From positions 514,975,257 through 515,039,256 of the forward strand of contig CM022297.1 in NCBI GenBank assembly GCA_011799875.1: DNA of 64,000 nucleotides, written 5' to 3'. Each line of letters begins with the position of its first letter. The first letter of the stretch is position 1. This DNA is from Thinopyrum elongatum (Eukaryota > Streptophyta > Magnoliopsida > Poales > Poaceae). The translations under genes were made by a program, and so were the position numbers. Positions 10,012-20,541 of the stretch are shown one piece after another. The notes beneath the pieces were generated by a model that saw only the letters and a list, made by a program, of their open reading frames with translations, did not search any database and had not been told where the DNA came from.

Positions 10012-13000
10012 CTGGCGACACCGGCGGCGGCCACGAGCTAGGGTTTGAGGGGGGAGGGGGCCGGGTGGGGGGGTGTTTGAGGATACGCCGCGTCTACTGA
10101 AAATTTTAGTAATGGTGAGTGGAGATGGTGGTGGACGAGGGAGGGCGACGGTTCAAATGCCTCGGCTACTGCAATTTTACTATAAGGTCGGTGCTGGAGG
10201 AGTGTGGGCGACGGTTGAAGTACGGTGGCTACTAAAATTTGGGTAAAGGAATTGATGCGGGGTGGGAGTGCCCAAGATCGCGCACGGTCCAATAAGAATA
10301 TACGTGTATGATAGTAAGGAAAAGTGGCGGAACCGCCGATTTTTGCAACGCTCAAGGCGGGTAGTTTGTTTTTATATTTCTAGCTAGCTGGTCTATCGCA
10401 CACGATTCATCCTAATTTCCAAATAAACTTACCCGCCTTTAGCTTGCGCAGGTGGTGATTTTACAACACACTTGCATCGCACATGGTTAAGCCAGTACCT
10501 CCACCCTTTGCTTGCGCTTGCGCAGTCATGGTGATTTTACAGCGCACTTGCATCGCACACAGTTGAGCCAGTACCACCATCTTCGCTCGTGCTTGCGCAA
10601 TCGTCGTGATTCACAACGCACTTGCATCGCACACGGTTAAGATATTATACCCGTGTCCATTGAGCATCATCAGAGTCTTTGCAGCAAAAAAAAACGTTAG
10701 AGAGAGTCAGAAGACAGCCACACCAGCATGTGGCCCAAATATATATGAGTGAAAAGGGTGGTCTGTGATGTTCAAAATTCCAATGCACAACTTTGACCGC
10801 GCGGGCCCACGGTTGGCCGCGTCGTCGAAGATCGATGAGAGGGGCCAGAAGTCAAGAACCACCTGGAAGTGGCCAAATATATGTAGGAATATTGGGTGTG
10901 ATGTTTAAAACTTTAAATACACAATGCATAACTTTGGTGGCACCTGCCTCGCAAACCCGAAAGCACCCTTGGATATATCTATAATGACATAATGTCGTAG
11001 CTAGCTAGGATGCTTGGCCCACCACCTCCCACTTCGTGTCAGCGGGGCGGATGCACGTAATGATACTTTGGTCATACATGCATGTCGCTATGACCTACCA
11101 TAAGACGGACCAATGAATCTATCATTTGGTCAAACGACAACTGTTGTTGTCTATAAGCCACTTGGGCCAATAGATTGAACCATCATAAAAATCGCACGAG
11201 AGGGACCACAAAACAAGCACCTCTTGCATGCGGCCCAAAATGATGTACGTTGGAAAGGGGTGATGTGTGTTTTCAATATAGAATAATGTACAATTTAGAT
11301 GTGGTTTCTACCTCTAGATACAGACAACAACCTTGAAGGCAAGGTAGTTAAGGACAAGATACGTAGGGTACGATGTAGGTCGAACCCAGCAATCCGAGCA
11401 TGTGGGAGGGAATCCTGACAACGCATGAGCTCGAGCTTTGGTTGAGCGACATGTGACGGTGACCGGCCCTAACACGAACTAGGAGGAATCCATTCATGGC
11501 CAACACATACCCCTCGTTATCGGTCAAAGGGGTGATATATATACACTCGGGGAGCCCACAGATATGCGTGTCGTCACAAAAAACCGCACAAGGGAGACGT
11601 GGTCGATCAGAAGACCCCGTATACACTGCATGCGGCCCGAAAATATGTATGGGTACGGTGGTGTGTGATGTGTTTAAATCCCGAATGCACAACTTCGATG
11701 GGCCAACAATACATTCCAAACCGAACACCGTACCCGACTCCAAGCCTGGTTTAATACGTATGATGTCGGTTTCCCAACTTCGAGGCGGCCGGGGCCCCGG
11801 CCGCCTCGAAGTTGGGAAACCGACATCATACGTATTAAACCAGGGTGGAGTCGGGTACGGTGTTCGGTTTGGAATGTAGTTGGTGGCCCATCGAAGTTGT
11901 GCATTCGGGATTTAAACAACATCACACACCACCGTACCCATACATATTTTCGGGCCGCATGCAGTGTATACGGGGTCTTCTGATCGACCACGTCTCCCTT
12001 GTGCGGTTTTTTGTGACGACACGCATATCTGTGGCTCCCCGAGTGTATATATATCACCCCTTGACCGATAACGAGGGGTATGTGTTGGCCATGAATGGAT
12101 TCTCCTAGTTCGGTTAGGGCCGGTCACCGTCACATGTCGCTCAACCAAAGCTCGAGCTCATGCGTTGTCAGGATTCCCTCCCACATGCTCGGATTGCTGG
12201 GTTCGACCTACATCGTACCCTACGTATCTTGTCCTTAACTACCTTGCCTTCAAGGTGTTGTCTGTATCTAGAGGTAGAAAACCACATCTAAATTGTAAAT
12301 TATCTATATTGAAAACACACATCACCCCTTTCCAACGTAAATCATTTTGGGCCGCATGCAAGAGGTGCTTGTTTTGTGGTCCCTCTCGTGCGATTTTTAT
12401 GATGGTTCAATCTATTGGCCCAAGTGGCTTATAGACAACAACAGTTGTCGTTTGACCAAATGATAGATTCATTGGTCCGTCTTATGGTAGGTCATAGCGA
12501 CATGCATGTATGACCAAAGTATCATTACGTGCATCCGCCCCGCTGACACGAAGTGGGAGGTGGTGGGCCAAGCATCCTAGCTAGCTACGACATTATGTCA
12601 TTATAGATATATCCAAGGGTGCTTTCGGGTTTGCGAGGCAGGTGCCACCAAAGTTATGCATTGTGTATTTAAAGTTTTAAACATCACACCCAATATTCCT
12701 ACATATATTTGGCCACTTCCAGGTGGTTCTTGACTTCTGGCCCCTCTCATCGATCTTCGACGACGCGGCCAACCGTGGGCCCGCGCGGTCAAAGTTGTGC
12801 ATTGGAATTTTGAACATCACAGACCACCCTTTTCACTCATATATATTTGGGCCACATGCTGGTGTGGCTGTCTTCTGACTCTCTCTAACGTTTTTTTTTG
12901 CTGCAAAGACTCTGATGATGCTCAATGGACACGGGTATAATATCTTAACCGTGTGCGATGCAAGTGCGTTGTGAATCACGACGATTGCGCAAGCACGAGC

Positions 13001-13573
13001 GAAGATGGTGGTACTGGCTCAACTGTGTGCGATGCAAGTGCGCTGTAAAATCACCATGACTGCGCAAGCGCAAGCAAAGGGTGGAGGTACTGGCTTAACC
13101 ATGTGCGATGCAAGTGTGTTGTAAAATCACCACCTGCGCAAGCTAAAGGCGGGTAAGTTTATTTGGAAATTAGGATGAATCGTGTGCGATAGACCAGCTA
13201 GCTAGAAATATAAAAACAAACTACCCGCCTTGAGCGTTGCAAAAATCGGCGGTTCCGCCACTTTTCCTTACTATCATACACGTATATTCTTATTGGACCG
13301 TGCGCGATCTTGGGCACTCCCACCCCGCATCAATTCCTTTACCCAAATTTTAGTAGCCACCGTACTTCAACCGTCGCCCACACTCCTCCAGCACCGACCT
13401 TATAGTAAAATTGCAGTAGCCGAGGCATTTGAACCGTCGCCCTCCCTCGTCCACCACCATCTCCACTCACCATTACTAAAATTTTCAGTAGACGCGGCGT
13501 ATCCTCAAACACCCCCCCACCCGGCCCCCTCCCCCCTCAAACCCTAGCTCGTGGCCGCCGCCGGTGTCGCCAG
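10012..13573. repeat. 3.56-kb near-perfect palindrome, centre 11794/11795
   Basis: The left arm 10012-11794 is the reverse complement of 11795-13573. Outer positions pair with sum 23585; the centre GGGGCCCC pairs with sum 23589, giving four bases of net indel. There is no spacer at the centre. Differences are concentrated in the inner ~570 bp of each arm and are mostly single-base homopolymer indels. The outer ~1.2 kb appears identical wherever I compared it. The right arm ends exactly at an N gap. Either a real foldback or inverted duplication, or an assembly artefact. Confidence 0.95.
10469..10635 (+). repeat. Subterminal-type direct repeats (period ~75 bp)
   Basis: The motif CACTTGCATCGCACA occurs at 10469, 10545 and 10619, each followed by a GGTTAAG or GTTGAGC tract and preceded by TTGCGCA-containing sequence. 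The mirror copies are in the right palindrome arm (about 12950-13116). This is the kind of short repeat found subterminally in CACTA elements, where transposase binds; that role is inferred. Confidence 0.6.
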
Positions 13574-13783
13574 NNNNNNNNNNNNNNNNNNNNNNNNNNN
13601 NNNNNNNNNNNNNNNNNNNNNNNNNNNNNNNNNNNNNNNNNNNNNNNNNNNNNNNNNNNNNNNNNNNNNNNNNNNNNNNNNNNNNNNNNNNNNNNNNNNN
13701 NNNNNNNNNNNNNNNNNNNNNNNNNNNNNNNNNNNNNNNNNNNNNNNNNNNNNNNNNNNNNNNNNNNNNNNNNNNNNNNNNNN
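13574..13783. other. Assembly gap (210 N)
   Basis: Undetermined bases. The gap starts exactly where the right palindrome arm would continue into the mirror of 9802-10011. The sequence after it does not match that mirror, so the palindrome ends inside the gap. Confidence 1.
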
Positions 13784-14202
13784 TCATTGGATGAAGCCAA
13801 TTCGACGGTACAGAGATGGAAAATCCGAGCACTACTGGCCGTTGGATATCATCTACATTCCACCAGATTCTGCCACATGTACAATCTAGAAGACTCCAGG
13901 GTTGAACTTAGGCATAATGCACAAACCTCAAAACACAAGCACTTCTCCTTTGTTCTAGAATCTTCCATATCTTAATTGCCCAAACTTTTTTTTTTCTAAA
14001 TGTATTGTCACTTTTTGTTTTTACTTTATGCTTTACAATGCATAATTGCATGAATCTTAAAATAGCTTTTTTTATAAAACTAATTGATTTTGAATGAGAT
14101 GAACTATAAGAATTAAACGAACATCTACATCATGCATATATGACTCAAAGTTTACATGCTATAGTGTGGTATTTATTCATAATTTGGTTACCAAATCTCA
14201 TG

Positions 14203-14228
14203 CGTGCAATGCACGTGTACCTTACTAG
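14203..14228 (+). mobile_element. Helitron-type 3' terminus
   Basis: Hairpin CGTGCAATGCACG at 14203-14215, then CTAG at 14225-14228 followed by T. This is the form expected for a plus-strand Helitron 3' end. The body would be the AT-rich stretch up to the gap; the 5' terminus was not found and may be in the gap. Confidence 0.45.
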
Positions 14229-14242
14229 TATCAATCGGAAAC

Positions 14243-14445
14243 CATCATGGTCAAACCCTTCTCGTTGTTGGGTCAAAGGGATAGATTGTGTGGGCCCCCC
14301 TCATTGTCGGTAAAGGATAGTATATATACCTCGGGGAGCCCACAGATATGTGCAGCGTCTATAAGCCGCACAAGGGAGACATGCTTGATAAGAACACCCT
14401 GCCCCCTATACCCTGCATGCGACCTGAAAAAGGTTTATATAATCG
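14243..14445 (+). repeat. Diverged copy of a palindrome block
   Basis: The order of sub-motifs (ATGGTCAA, GTCAAAGGG, TATATATACCTCGGGGAGCC, CACAGATATG, CCGCACAAGGGAGAC, CCCTGCATGCG) follows 11495-11650 in the same orientation with many substitutions. This ties the sequence right of the gap to the palindrome family. Confidence 0.65.
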
Positions 14446-15240
14446 CCATGACAGGTCAAGTCAATCATTCTTTAATTTTTTAGAGCAAAAAATAACCAAA
14501 AAAAACATAGTCTACAAATTAGCAAAACAAGGATCCCAAGGTTTATATAATTGCCATGATAGGTAACTATAGAGATATTTATCTCTATAATGACCGTGTC
14601 ATGGCATTTAAATGAAGCTTGAGATATGCAACTTCCCACCGGGTCACCCCTCCTTGGACTACTCCAGCCCGAGCACGCTTAACTTCTGCGTTCTATTCGA
14701 CTAGGCTAGCGGATGGGAAGCCGCCCCTTGCTGATAGGAATTGCCTCCTTGCCATTAAGGCGTTTCATGCTGGTCACCCTATGGGACCTACTCCCTCCTA
14801 TCACACACATTTGTGCTTTTAGAAACTGTGTGCGATATTTACATGGCCGGTGAGTCGCCACTAGCCTTCAATGAGCACTGACACTGGTAGCGGGAAAACG
14901 ATGGGAGAAGAGGCGGGAAACCGATGAGAGAAGTGGCGGGAAACGGTAGCCTATTTAGAAAACATAGTAGAGAATGAAGTGTGAGCTAGCACGACGCATG
15001 CGCACAGTGCTTACCCATGTACTGCATGTGCTGTCGAAAGGGCTGAGGGTTGCCGTTCGATCTGGGAGCATCCAACGGTGCACACGTACGATCCGTGGGG
15101 TTTGGGTTCTGGCCAATCAGAACACACGACTCAGATCGCGCGCGTAGCAGGGGGGAGGGGGGCATCGGCCACGGTTTGGTAGGCACGCGGCTTTCATGAG
15201 TGAACCATGTGCTATTTGAAAACATTACGTGAGAAGAATC
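14446..15240. other. Spacer with E2F-like site cluster
   Basis: No credible coding frame. It contains three GCGGGAAA-type motifs at 14890-14898, 14912-14920 and 14935-14943, spaced about 22 bp apart, followed by a TATTTAGA sequence near 14951. The remainder is unassigned. Confidence 0.4.
14890..14943. promoter_or_regulatory. Cluster of three E2F-like motifs
   Basis: GCGGGAAAA, GGCGGGAAA and GGCGGGAAA occur within 54 bp. The reverse complement TTTCCCGCC is the classical E2F/DP binding form. The same motif is at 19787-19795, ahead of a TATA box. Function is inferred from sequence only. Confidence 0.4.
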
Positions 15241-17320
15241 TCTGTTTTTAATTCCCCGTAAATCCAAAACTCACCCGAAAATCATGAAACCTGTCATGGT
15301 GTCACGACATGGCACATATATGTCGAGGAATTTGTTTCGTCCATTTTGGCACTAGTTTTATTACAAGCCTCTTACAAACCGGAGCTTCTCTCAAAGAAGC
15401 CTCGTGGTTCCGATAGGGAAACGTTTCCCCCTTGTGGGCGAAACGTAATCACTGCCTCTTTTCGCCTTGTATTTTCTTCTACCGGCTACATGGAACGACG
15501 GGATATCCGTGCTGAAATTTAAACTTATTCAGGGTTCATTTGGCTTTTTTATACACTAATTGAGTTTCCTAGGCATTTAATGTCCATAATTCAAATCTGA
15601 ACTTCAAATACATGCTCCAGTTCACCAAAATGGCTAGAAAAATTATACATGTGTCCTTGGGTGCATGTTTAGGTCCCATGTCAGGAATGGGAACGAATTA
15701 CAACCGTACCGGCGTCCTGGCTCGTCCTCAAACATTTGGAATCTCGGTTTTTAAATCCCCGTAAATCCTAAACTCACCAGAAAGTCATCAAAAAAGGTGG
15801 TATGGTGTCACGTCATGGCACATATATATCGTGGTAAAAACATTGTCCAATTTGGGCCAAGCTTTATTACAAACCGCAGCTTCTCTCAAAGATGCCTCGT
15901 GGTTCTGATAGGGAAACGTGTTCCCCTTATGGGCGAAACGTAGTCACTGCCTCTTTTCGCCTTGTATTTTCCTCTACGGGCAACATGGAACGACAGGATA
16001 TTCGTGCTGAAATTTAAAATTATTCAGGGTTCGTTTGGCCTTTTTATACACTAATTGAGTTTCCTAGGCATTTAATGTCCATAATTCAAATCTAAATTAC
16101 AAATACATGCTCCAGTTCACCAAAATGGCTAGAAAAATTATACATGTGTCCTTGGGTGCATGTTTAGGTCCCATGCCAGGAATGGGAACGAATTACAACC
16201 GTATCGGCAACCTGGCTCGTCCTCAAACATTTCGAATCTCGGTTTTTAAATCCCCATAAATCCAAAACTCGCCAGAAAGTCATCAAAAGTGGCATGGTGT
16301 CACGTCATGGCACATATATGTCGTGGTAAAAACATTGCCAATTTGGGCCAAGCTTTATTACAAACCGGAGCCTGTCGGAAGAACCCTCGTGGTTTGGATA
16401 GGGAAACGTGTCCCATTGTGGGCCAAACGATAATCGCTCCCTCTTCAAGCCTCGTATTTTCTTCTACACGGAACAACAGGAGATTCGCGCTGAACTTTGA
16501 AATTATTCTGGTTTCGTTTGACCTTTTTTTATTCATTAATTGAGTTTTCTAGGCATTTAATGTCCATAATTCAAATCCGAACTACAAATACATACTCCAG
16601 TGCACCAAAATGGCTAGAAAAAACGTATATGTGTCCTTGGGGTGCATGTTTAGGTCCCATGGAACGAATGGGAATGAATTCAACCGTCTCGCCGTCCTGG
16701 CTTGGCCACAAACATTGTGAATCTCGGTTTTTAAATCTCTGTAAATCCAAAACTCACCAGGAAATCATGAAACTTGGCATGGTGTCACTACATGGTACAT
16801 ATAATTGTCCAATTTGGGCGCAGCTATATTACAAGCCTCTTACAAACCGGAGCCTGTCACAACTCTCGTGGTTCCGGTAGGGAAACATGCCCCTCTTGTG
16901 GGCGAAACGATAATCGCTGCCTCTTCTCGCCTTGAACTCTGTTTTCTACATGCAACATAGAATAACAGTTGTGTCGTGCTGAAAATTGAAACTTTTCAAG
17001 GTTCGTTTCGCCATTGTATATATTAATTAAGTTTTCTAGGCATTTAATGTAGTGCATCATTCAAATTTGAACTATAGGCACATGCTCCAGTGAAGCAAAA
17101 TGGGTGGAAAATTGTACATGTGTCATTGGGTGCATGTTTAGGCCTGATTTAAGAAATGGGAATGAATTACAAACTTCTCGTCGTCCTGAAACATTGAGAA
17201 TCTCGGTTTTTAAATCCCAGTAAATAAAAAACTCACCCAAAAAACATGAAACTTGGCATGGTTTCATGACATGGCACATATATGCCGTGGTAAAAAAAAT
17301 CGTCCAGTTTGCGACAAGGC
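15241..17320 (+). repeat. Tandem array, ~490-bp unit, four copies plus a partial
   Basis: Unit starts, taken at the 'TCTCGGTTTTTAAATCCC' block, are 15241, 15742, 16237, 16722 and 17201. The lengths are therefore 501, 495, 485 and 479 bp before a partial last unit. Each unit has the 'CATGGTGTCACGACATGGCAC' type block, the 'GGGCGAAACG' block and the 'TTAATGTCCATAATTCAAAT' block in the same order. There is no coding frame across the unit. It lies inside the CACTA-derived region. Confidence 0.9.
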
Positions 17321-17446
17321 GCACACATTAATAGCCAACAAAGTCCTTTTTGAAACAAATAGCTGACACATTAATATCGCAAATGGTTGTATTATATGAA
17401 CCGTGTCTAAATTTAACAATACTCGGTGACGTGCGTGCAGGTGTTT

Positions 17447-17590
17447 GATTAGACGGGACGAGCGCGAGAAGTCCGCCGTACAGGCTCGACGGAACGCGTG
17501 CGAGCAGTGCGCCGCGCAGGCTCGACGGGACGCGTGCATCCTGTCCACCTCGCAGGCTCGATGGGACACGTGCAAGCAGCAAGGCCGCCA
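17447..17590. repeat. Short GC-rich tandem repeat (~45 bp)
   Basis: Three imperfect units containing 'CAGGCTCGACGGGACGCGTGC' variants (17483-17570). They resemble in style, but not in exact text, the 18784-18912 repeat upstream of the other small gene. Confidence 0.65.
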
Positions 17591-17818
17591 ATGCTCACCG
17601 GGAAGCGAGCTCTTTGACCTCCATGCACCAGCCGCCGCCCGCCTCGCTCACAACTTCTCCATTAATGGGTTAATTAAAGCACCTGCACGAAGGGTGTTTG
17701 CTTGTGATCCCATGGCAGCATTTGCATTGTTCGTGTTTTCAACTCGTATTCCGGACTAATTTAAATTGCCACATAGGGCAACAGATAATACGACGACAAA
17801 TAAAATGGCAACGGATAA

Positions 17819-17908
17819 TACGACGACAAATTTACAATGGCACAACTAATAATTGTCTTACATATTCCGGATAATTTAAAATGCCACATGCGGCAAAGCC
17901 CGGAAGAC
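17819..17908 (-). repeat. Shared 3' flank of the two small CACTA-region genes, copy A
   Basis: This stretch matches 18905-18993 (AATTTACAATGGCA..TTGTCTTACATATTC.GGATAATTTAAAATGCCACATGCGGCAA). It lies just past the stop codon of the minus-strand gene at 17963-18565, where a 3' untranslated region and poly(A) site would be. Confidence 0.7.
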
Positions 17909-17962
17909 ACGGGGGCAAGAGAAGAAGGAAATCGCAGACAACGATCTGGGTTGCTACTGTCT

Positions 17963-18565
17963 CTACTCGTTGATGGATCGCCGGGCGACGACATCCTCCA
18001 GCTCCTTCTTCAATTCCTCACGACTTTGCTTGAAAACAGTCACGGATTCCTCCACCTCCTGCTCGCGCTCGATCCGGAGCTTCCTCAAGTCACCCATCAG
18101 TTCCTCGACGACCGTGGTCAGGGTCATCCCCGAGGCACTGCTTTTCTCATGCAGCATCTTCCAGCCGGCGGCCTCCTCCTCCTTCTCGGCGAGCGACTTG
18201 AAGAGCTTCGCATTGTCACCCATGAGTTGCTCGATGAGGCCGGTCGCCTTGTCAACCGAGGCATCGCTGATCTCGAGCAGCTTCATCAAGCCGTCGACCA
18301 GCTCCTGCTGCTTAATGACGCCAGCGAGAATGTCGTCATTCCCGGTCAAGGACTTCAGGAATGCCAGCTCGTCGCGATGGCCTACGCGGCGAGTGCGCTT
18401 GTGAGAGCCCTCGCGTGCCCGTGAGAGCTCGTTCGAGGGCTCCACGGCGCACCGGGACATCTCTCCTGCGGCTGCGGCTTCGCGGTGGGACCTCTCTAGT
18501 GCTTCCGCGGCCTTGGTCTTTGCTGTCTGGTTATATGTCCACCCGAAACTCCTCCTACCGGTCAT
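17963..18565 (-). CDS. Hypothetical coiled-coil protein (200 aa), CACTA-associated
   Basis: Intact 200-codon minus-strand frame with GC-rich, gene-like codon use. The first ~70 residues are basic and Ser/Glu/Arg-rich. Residues from about 70 to the end have heptad-like Leu/Ile/Val with dense Glu/Lys (for example VVEELMGDLRKLRIEREQEVEE), predicting a long coiled coil. There is no catalytic motif, transmembrane helix or signal peptide. A TATA box lies ~80 bp upstream (18641-18654) and the 3' flank is shared with the next gene. I do not recognise a named family. Position within the CACTA-derived interval suggests an accessory or captured gene. The start chosen is the first ATG after the TATA box. 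Confidence 0.6.
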   Translation of the reverse strand: MTGRRSFGWTYNQTAKTKAAEALERSHREAAAAGEMSRCAVEPSNELSRAREGSHKRTRRVGHRDELAFLKSLTGNDDILAGVIKQQELVDGLMKLLEISDASVDKATGLIEQLMGDNAKLFKSLAEKEEEAAGWKMLHEKSSASGMTLTTVVEELMGDLRKLRIEREQEVEESVTVFKQSREELKKELEDVVARRSINE

Positions 18566-18640
18566 GGCGGAACGACTTGACAGGAAAGACCAGTTTTATG
18601 GGTGATGAGGAGAGAAACTGTGAAGTAATTTTCGAGTGGG

Positions 18641-18654
18641 TAGTTTTTATAACC
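18641..18654 (-). promoter_or_regulatory. TATA box for the 200-aa gene
   Basis: GGTTATAAAAACTA on the minus strand, about 80 bp upstream of the ATG at 18565. Confidence 0.5.
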
Positions 18655-18783
18655 CGGTGCTAAGTGTGAACACATATTAGTTTGATAGGTGTGAACAGAT
18701 TTGCAATTACTTATTGCGTTGTAATCTGCAATGTGACGAGAAACAAGGTCAAAATTTATTGATGGCAGAAGGTTGACCACGTG

Positions 18784-18912
18784 GTTGCTCGCCGTTGAGG
18801 AGGCCGCGGCACGCTCTGCTCGTGTCCGTCCACGCGTTTTGCTCGCCATTGAGGCGGCCGCGGCGTGCTCCGCTCTGGCGTCCCTGCGCGCTCTGCTCGC
18901 CGTTGAGGCAAA
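18784..18912. repeat. ~57-bp GC-rich tandem repeat, about 2.5 units
   Basis: 'GCTCGCCGTTGAGG' or 'GCTCGCCATTGAGG' occurs at about 18786, 18840 and 18894, each followed by GC-rich 'CGGC(A/G)(C/T)GCTC' sequence. It lies between the two small genes. Confidence 0.65.
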
Positions 18913-18993
18913 TTTACAATGGCAACGGTTAATAATTCTTAATAATTGTCTTACATATTCAGGATAATTTAAAATGCCACATGCGGCAAGGCC
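18905..18993 (-). repeat. Shared 3' flank of the two small CACTA-region genes, copy B
   Basis: Partner of 17819-17908. It lies immediately downstream of the stop codon of the minus-strand gene 19042-19686. Confidence 0.7.
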
Positions 18994-19041
18994 CAGAACA
19001 CTCATGACCTACATATGCATACAATTATAATAAAATATAGG

Positions 19042-19686
19042 CTAAAAGGCTGAGCTGACGGAGCTGCTGGCGCTGGGAGGCTCTTGGGGCTGCTGGGCCT
19101 CTTCCAGAAGGGCTTGAAAGCGTGCAATCGCGCGCATGATATCTCCACGGAACCACTCCATTTCCATGTATCTGGCCTGGTAGCAAATTCCGTCCATCAC
19201 CTGCATCCTCAAGATATCACGTTGGCGATGTTCTACTTCGTCGGGGACGTCAACTCCGCCAAGGATGCGCTCGAGCCTGGCCACCACATCATCGGGATCG
19301 AGGTTGACACGGCCGCCGCGGGCAATGATAAAGCCGCAGGCTGCCTGTGTCTTGACTGAATCGCAGAGGTCCTCTGCCCATTCCTTGCGGGGCATCAGGC
19401 TCTCGATGAGCACTGGTGACGGCGGCTCTTCGGGTGGGTCGTCGATCATGCTGCCGAGCAGCTCTGGATCGTTTGCACGGTGGATGGCAAACTGCTCATC
19501 ACACCTACTCTGCAATATGTCGATTGTGCACCCAAGGACTGTCACACCGATATCGCTGCCGATGGGCCATGGTGCCTGCACCGGCCGATGAAGCTCTTGC
19601 TCCCCGACTTGCTCCGGCTCGTTCTCCTCGCCGAAGATGTAACGCAGGTAGGCGTCGACGTCGAAGCTTTGGTCGTTGCCTGGCAT
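19042..19686 (-). CDS. Hypothetical acidic protein (214 aa), CACTA-associated
   Basis: Intact 214-codon minus-strand frame with an acidic N-terminus (FDVDAYLRYIFGEENEPEQ), a Pro/Glu-rich middle (DDPPEEPPSPV) and a helical C-terminal half (RQRDILRMQVMDGICYQAR; WFRGDIMRAIARFQALLEE). No enzymatic motif, membrane segment or known domain is recognised. It has a TATA-like box ~75 bp upstream, an E2F-like motif just before that, and a 3' flank shared with the 200-aa gene. This suggests the two are a paired cassette in the same mobile element. Codon use is GC-rich and unlike the surrounding AT-rich repeats. Confidence 0.6.
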   Translation of the reverse strand: MPGNDQSFDVDAYLRYIFGEENEPEQVGEQELHRPVQAPWPIGSDIGVTVLGCTIDILQSRCDEQFAIHRANDPELLGSMIDDPPEEPPSPVLIESLMPRKEWAEDLCDSVKTQAACGFIIARGGRVNLDPDDVVARLERILGGVDVPDEVEHRQRDILRMQVMDGICYQARYMEMEWFRGDIMRAIARFQALLEEAQQPQEPPSASSSVSSAF

Positions 19687-19759
19687 GCTTGGAATAAATA
19701 TTGGTAGATGGGTGAAGACTAGATCTGCGCAGAGTGTCGCGACGGTGCGTTGCCGCCTG

Positions 19760-19795
19760 GGTTATATGCAGCAAGCCATTAGCTAGTGGCGGGAA
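19760..19795 (-). promoter_or_regulatory. Promoter of the 214-aa gene: TATA plus E2F-like site
   Basis: On the minus strand TTTCCCGCC (19795-19787) is followed about 16 bp later by TGCATATAACCC (19771-19760), with the ATG at 19686 about 75 bp beyond. This gives a plausible core promoter with an E2F-like element. Confidence 0.45.
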
Positions 19796-20079
19796 ACCAA
19801 TGAGGGAAGAGGCGTGGATTTTACAATTCACCCATGTGGAGCGCAGGAAGACTAAGTGGAGCGCACACACAAGCCGAATACCGTATCGGGTGCCACGTGT
19901 TATTTATCACACAAGTGTTAACATAAGGAAACGTATGTGTAACTTACTAATCATCACACATGAGGACTCGCAGACGCATCGTGTGCGATACTCCTAGCCA
20001 TCGCAAGCAACTAGTTTGCATTTTTCAAAGTTTTTTGTACACATAGAATCGCACACGAACTAACTATATTAATCGTCTG

Positions 20080-20450
20080 TGTTGTAATTTCTCATCGCAA
20101 ACAGTTCATCTGAGTCGGCTGTTTGCCACGTATCACACACATCTTGTTAAGTTGAACCGTTTCTGTTGTGTTCCCTAATCGAAAACAGTTCGTCCGAGTG
20201 AATCGTATGCCGTATATCACACACACCTTGATCTGGCTAACCGTTTCTGTTGCACTCCCTAATAGCAAACAGTTCATCGGAGCGAACTGTATGCCATATA
20301 TCGCACACACATTGATATGGCTGCCCGTTTCTGTTGTACTGCCTCATCGCAAACAGTTTGAATGGATTAACCGTGTGCCCTGCATCGCACACGCAACTAA
20401 AATCTGAACCGTGTTTGATGGCTCCGCCATCGCAAACGTTTTGCACCTTT
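20080..20450. repeat. CACTA subterminal repeats (~85-bp period)
   Basis: Four imperfect units of 'CCGTTTCTGTTG.. CCTAAT.GCAAACAGTTC..GAACCGTATGCC.TATATCGCACACAC' occur between 20092 and 20400, followed by closely related 'TCGCAAACG' pieces. This is typical subterminal structure next to the CACTA end at 20554. Confidence 0.75.
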
Positions 20451-20541
20451 TTTGACGGTTTTTTTACATCCCCGTTTGCGATTAATGCATCGCACATAAT
20501 TTCGTCAAAGGGTCTCTGATCGTAGTGTCGCGTTAATAGCA

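Noticed and set aside
10038..13547. Mirror-image 105-aa and 63-aa frames in the palindrome arms
   Set aside because: They are duplicates created by the inverted repeat, with low-complexity or repeat-derived content and no protein family.
13834..13842. CACTACTGG as the missing left CACTA terminus
   Set aside because: The following bases do not match the inward sequence of the right end (CACTACTGCAGGA), and no TAA target copy precedes it.
13485..13889. Frames running through the N gap
   Set aside because: Undetermined bases translate as X; there is no evidence of coding.
20092..20450. Regular ~85-bp repeats as a CRISPR-like array
   Set aside because: Repeats are degenerate with related rather than unique spacers, and they sit next to a CACTA terminus in a plant genome.
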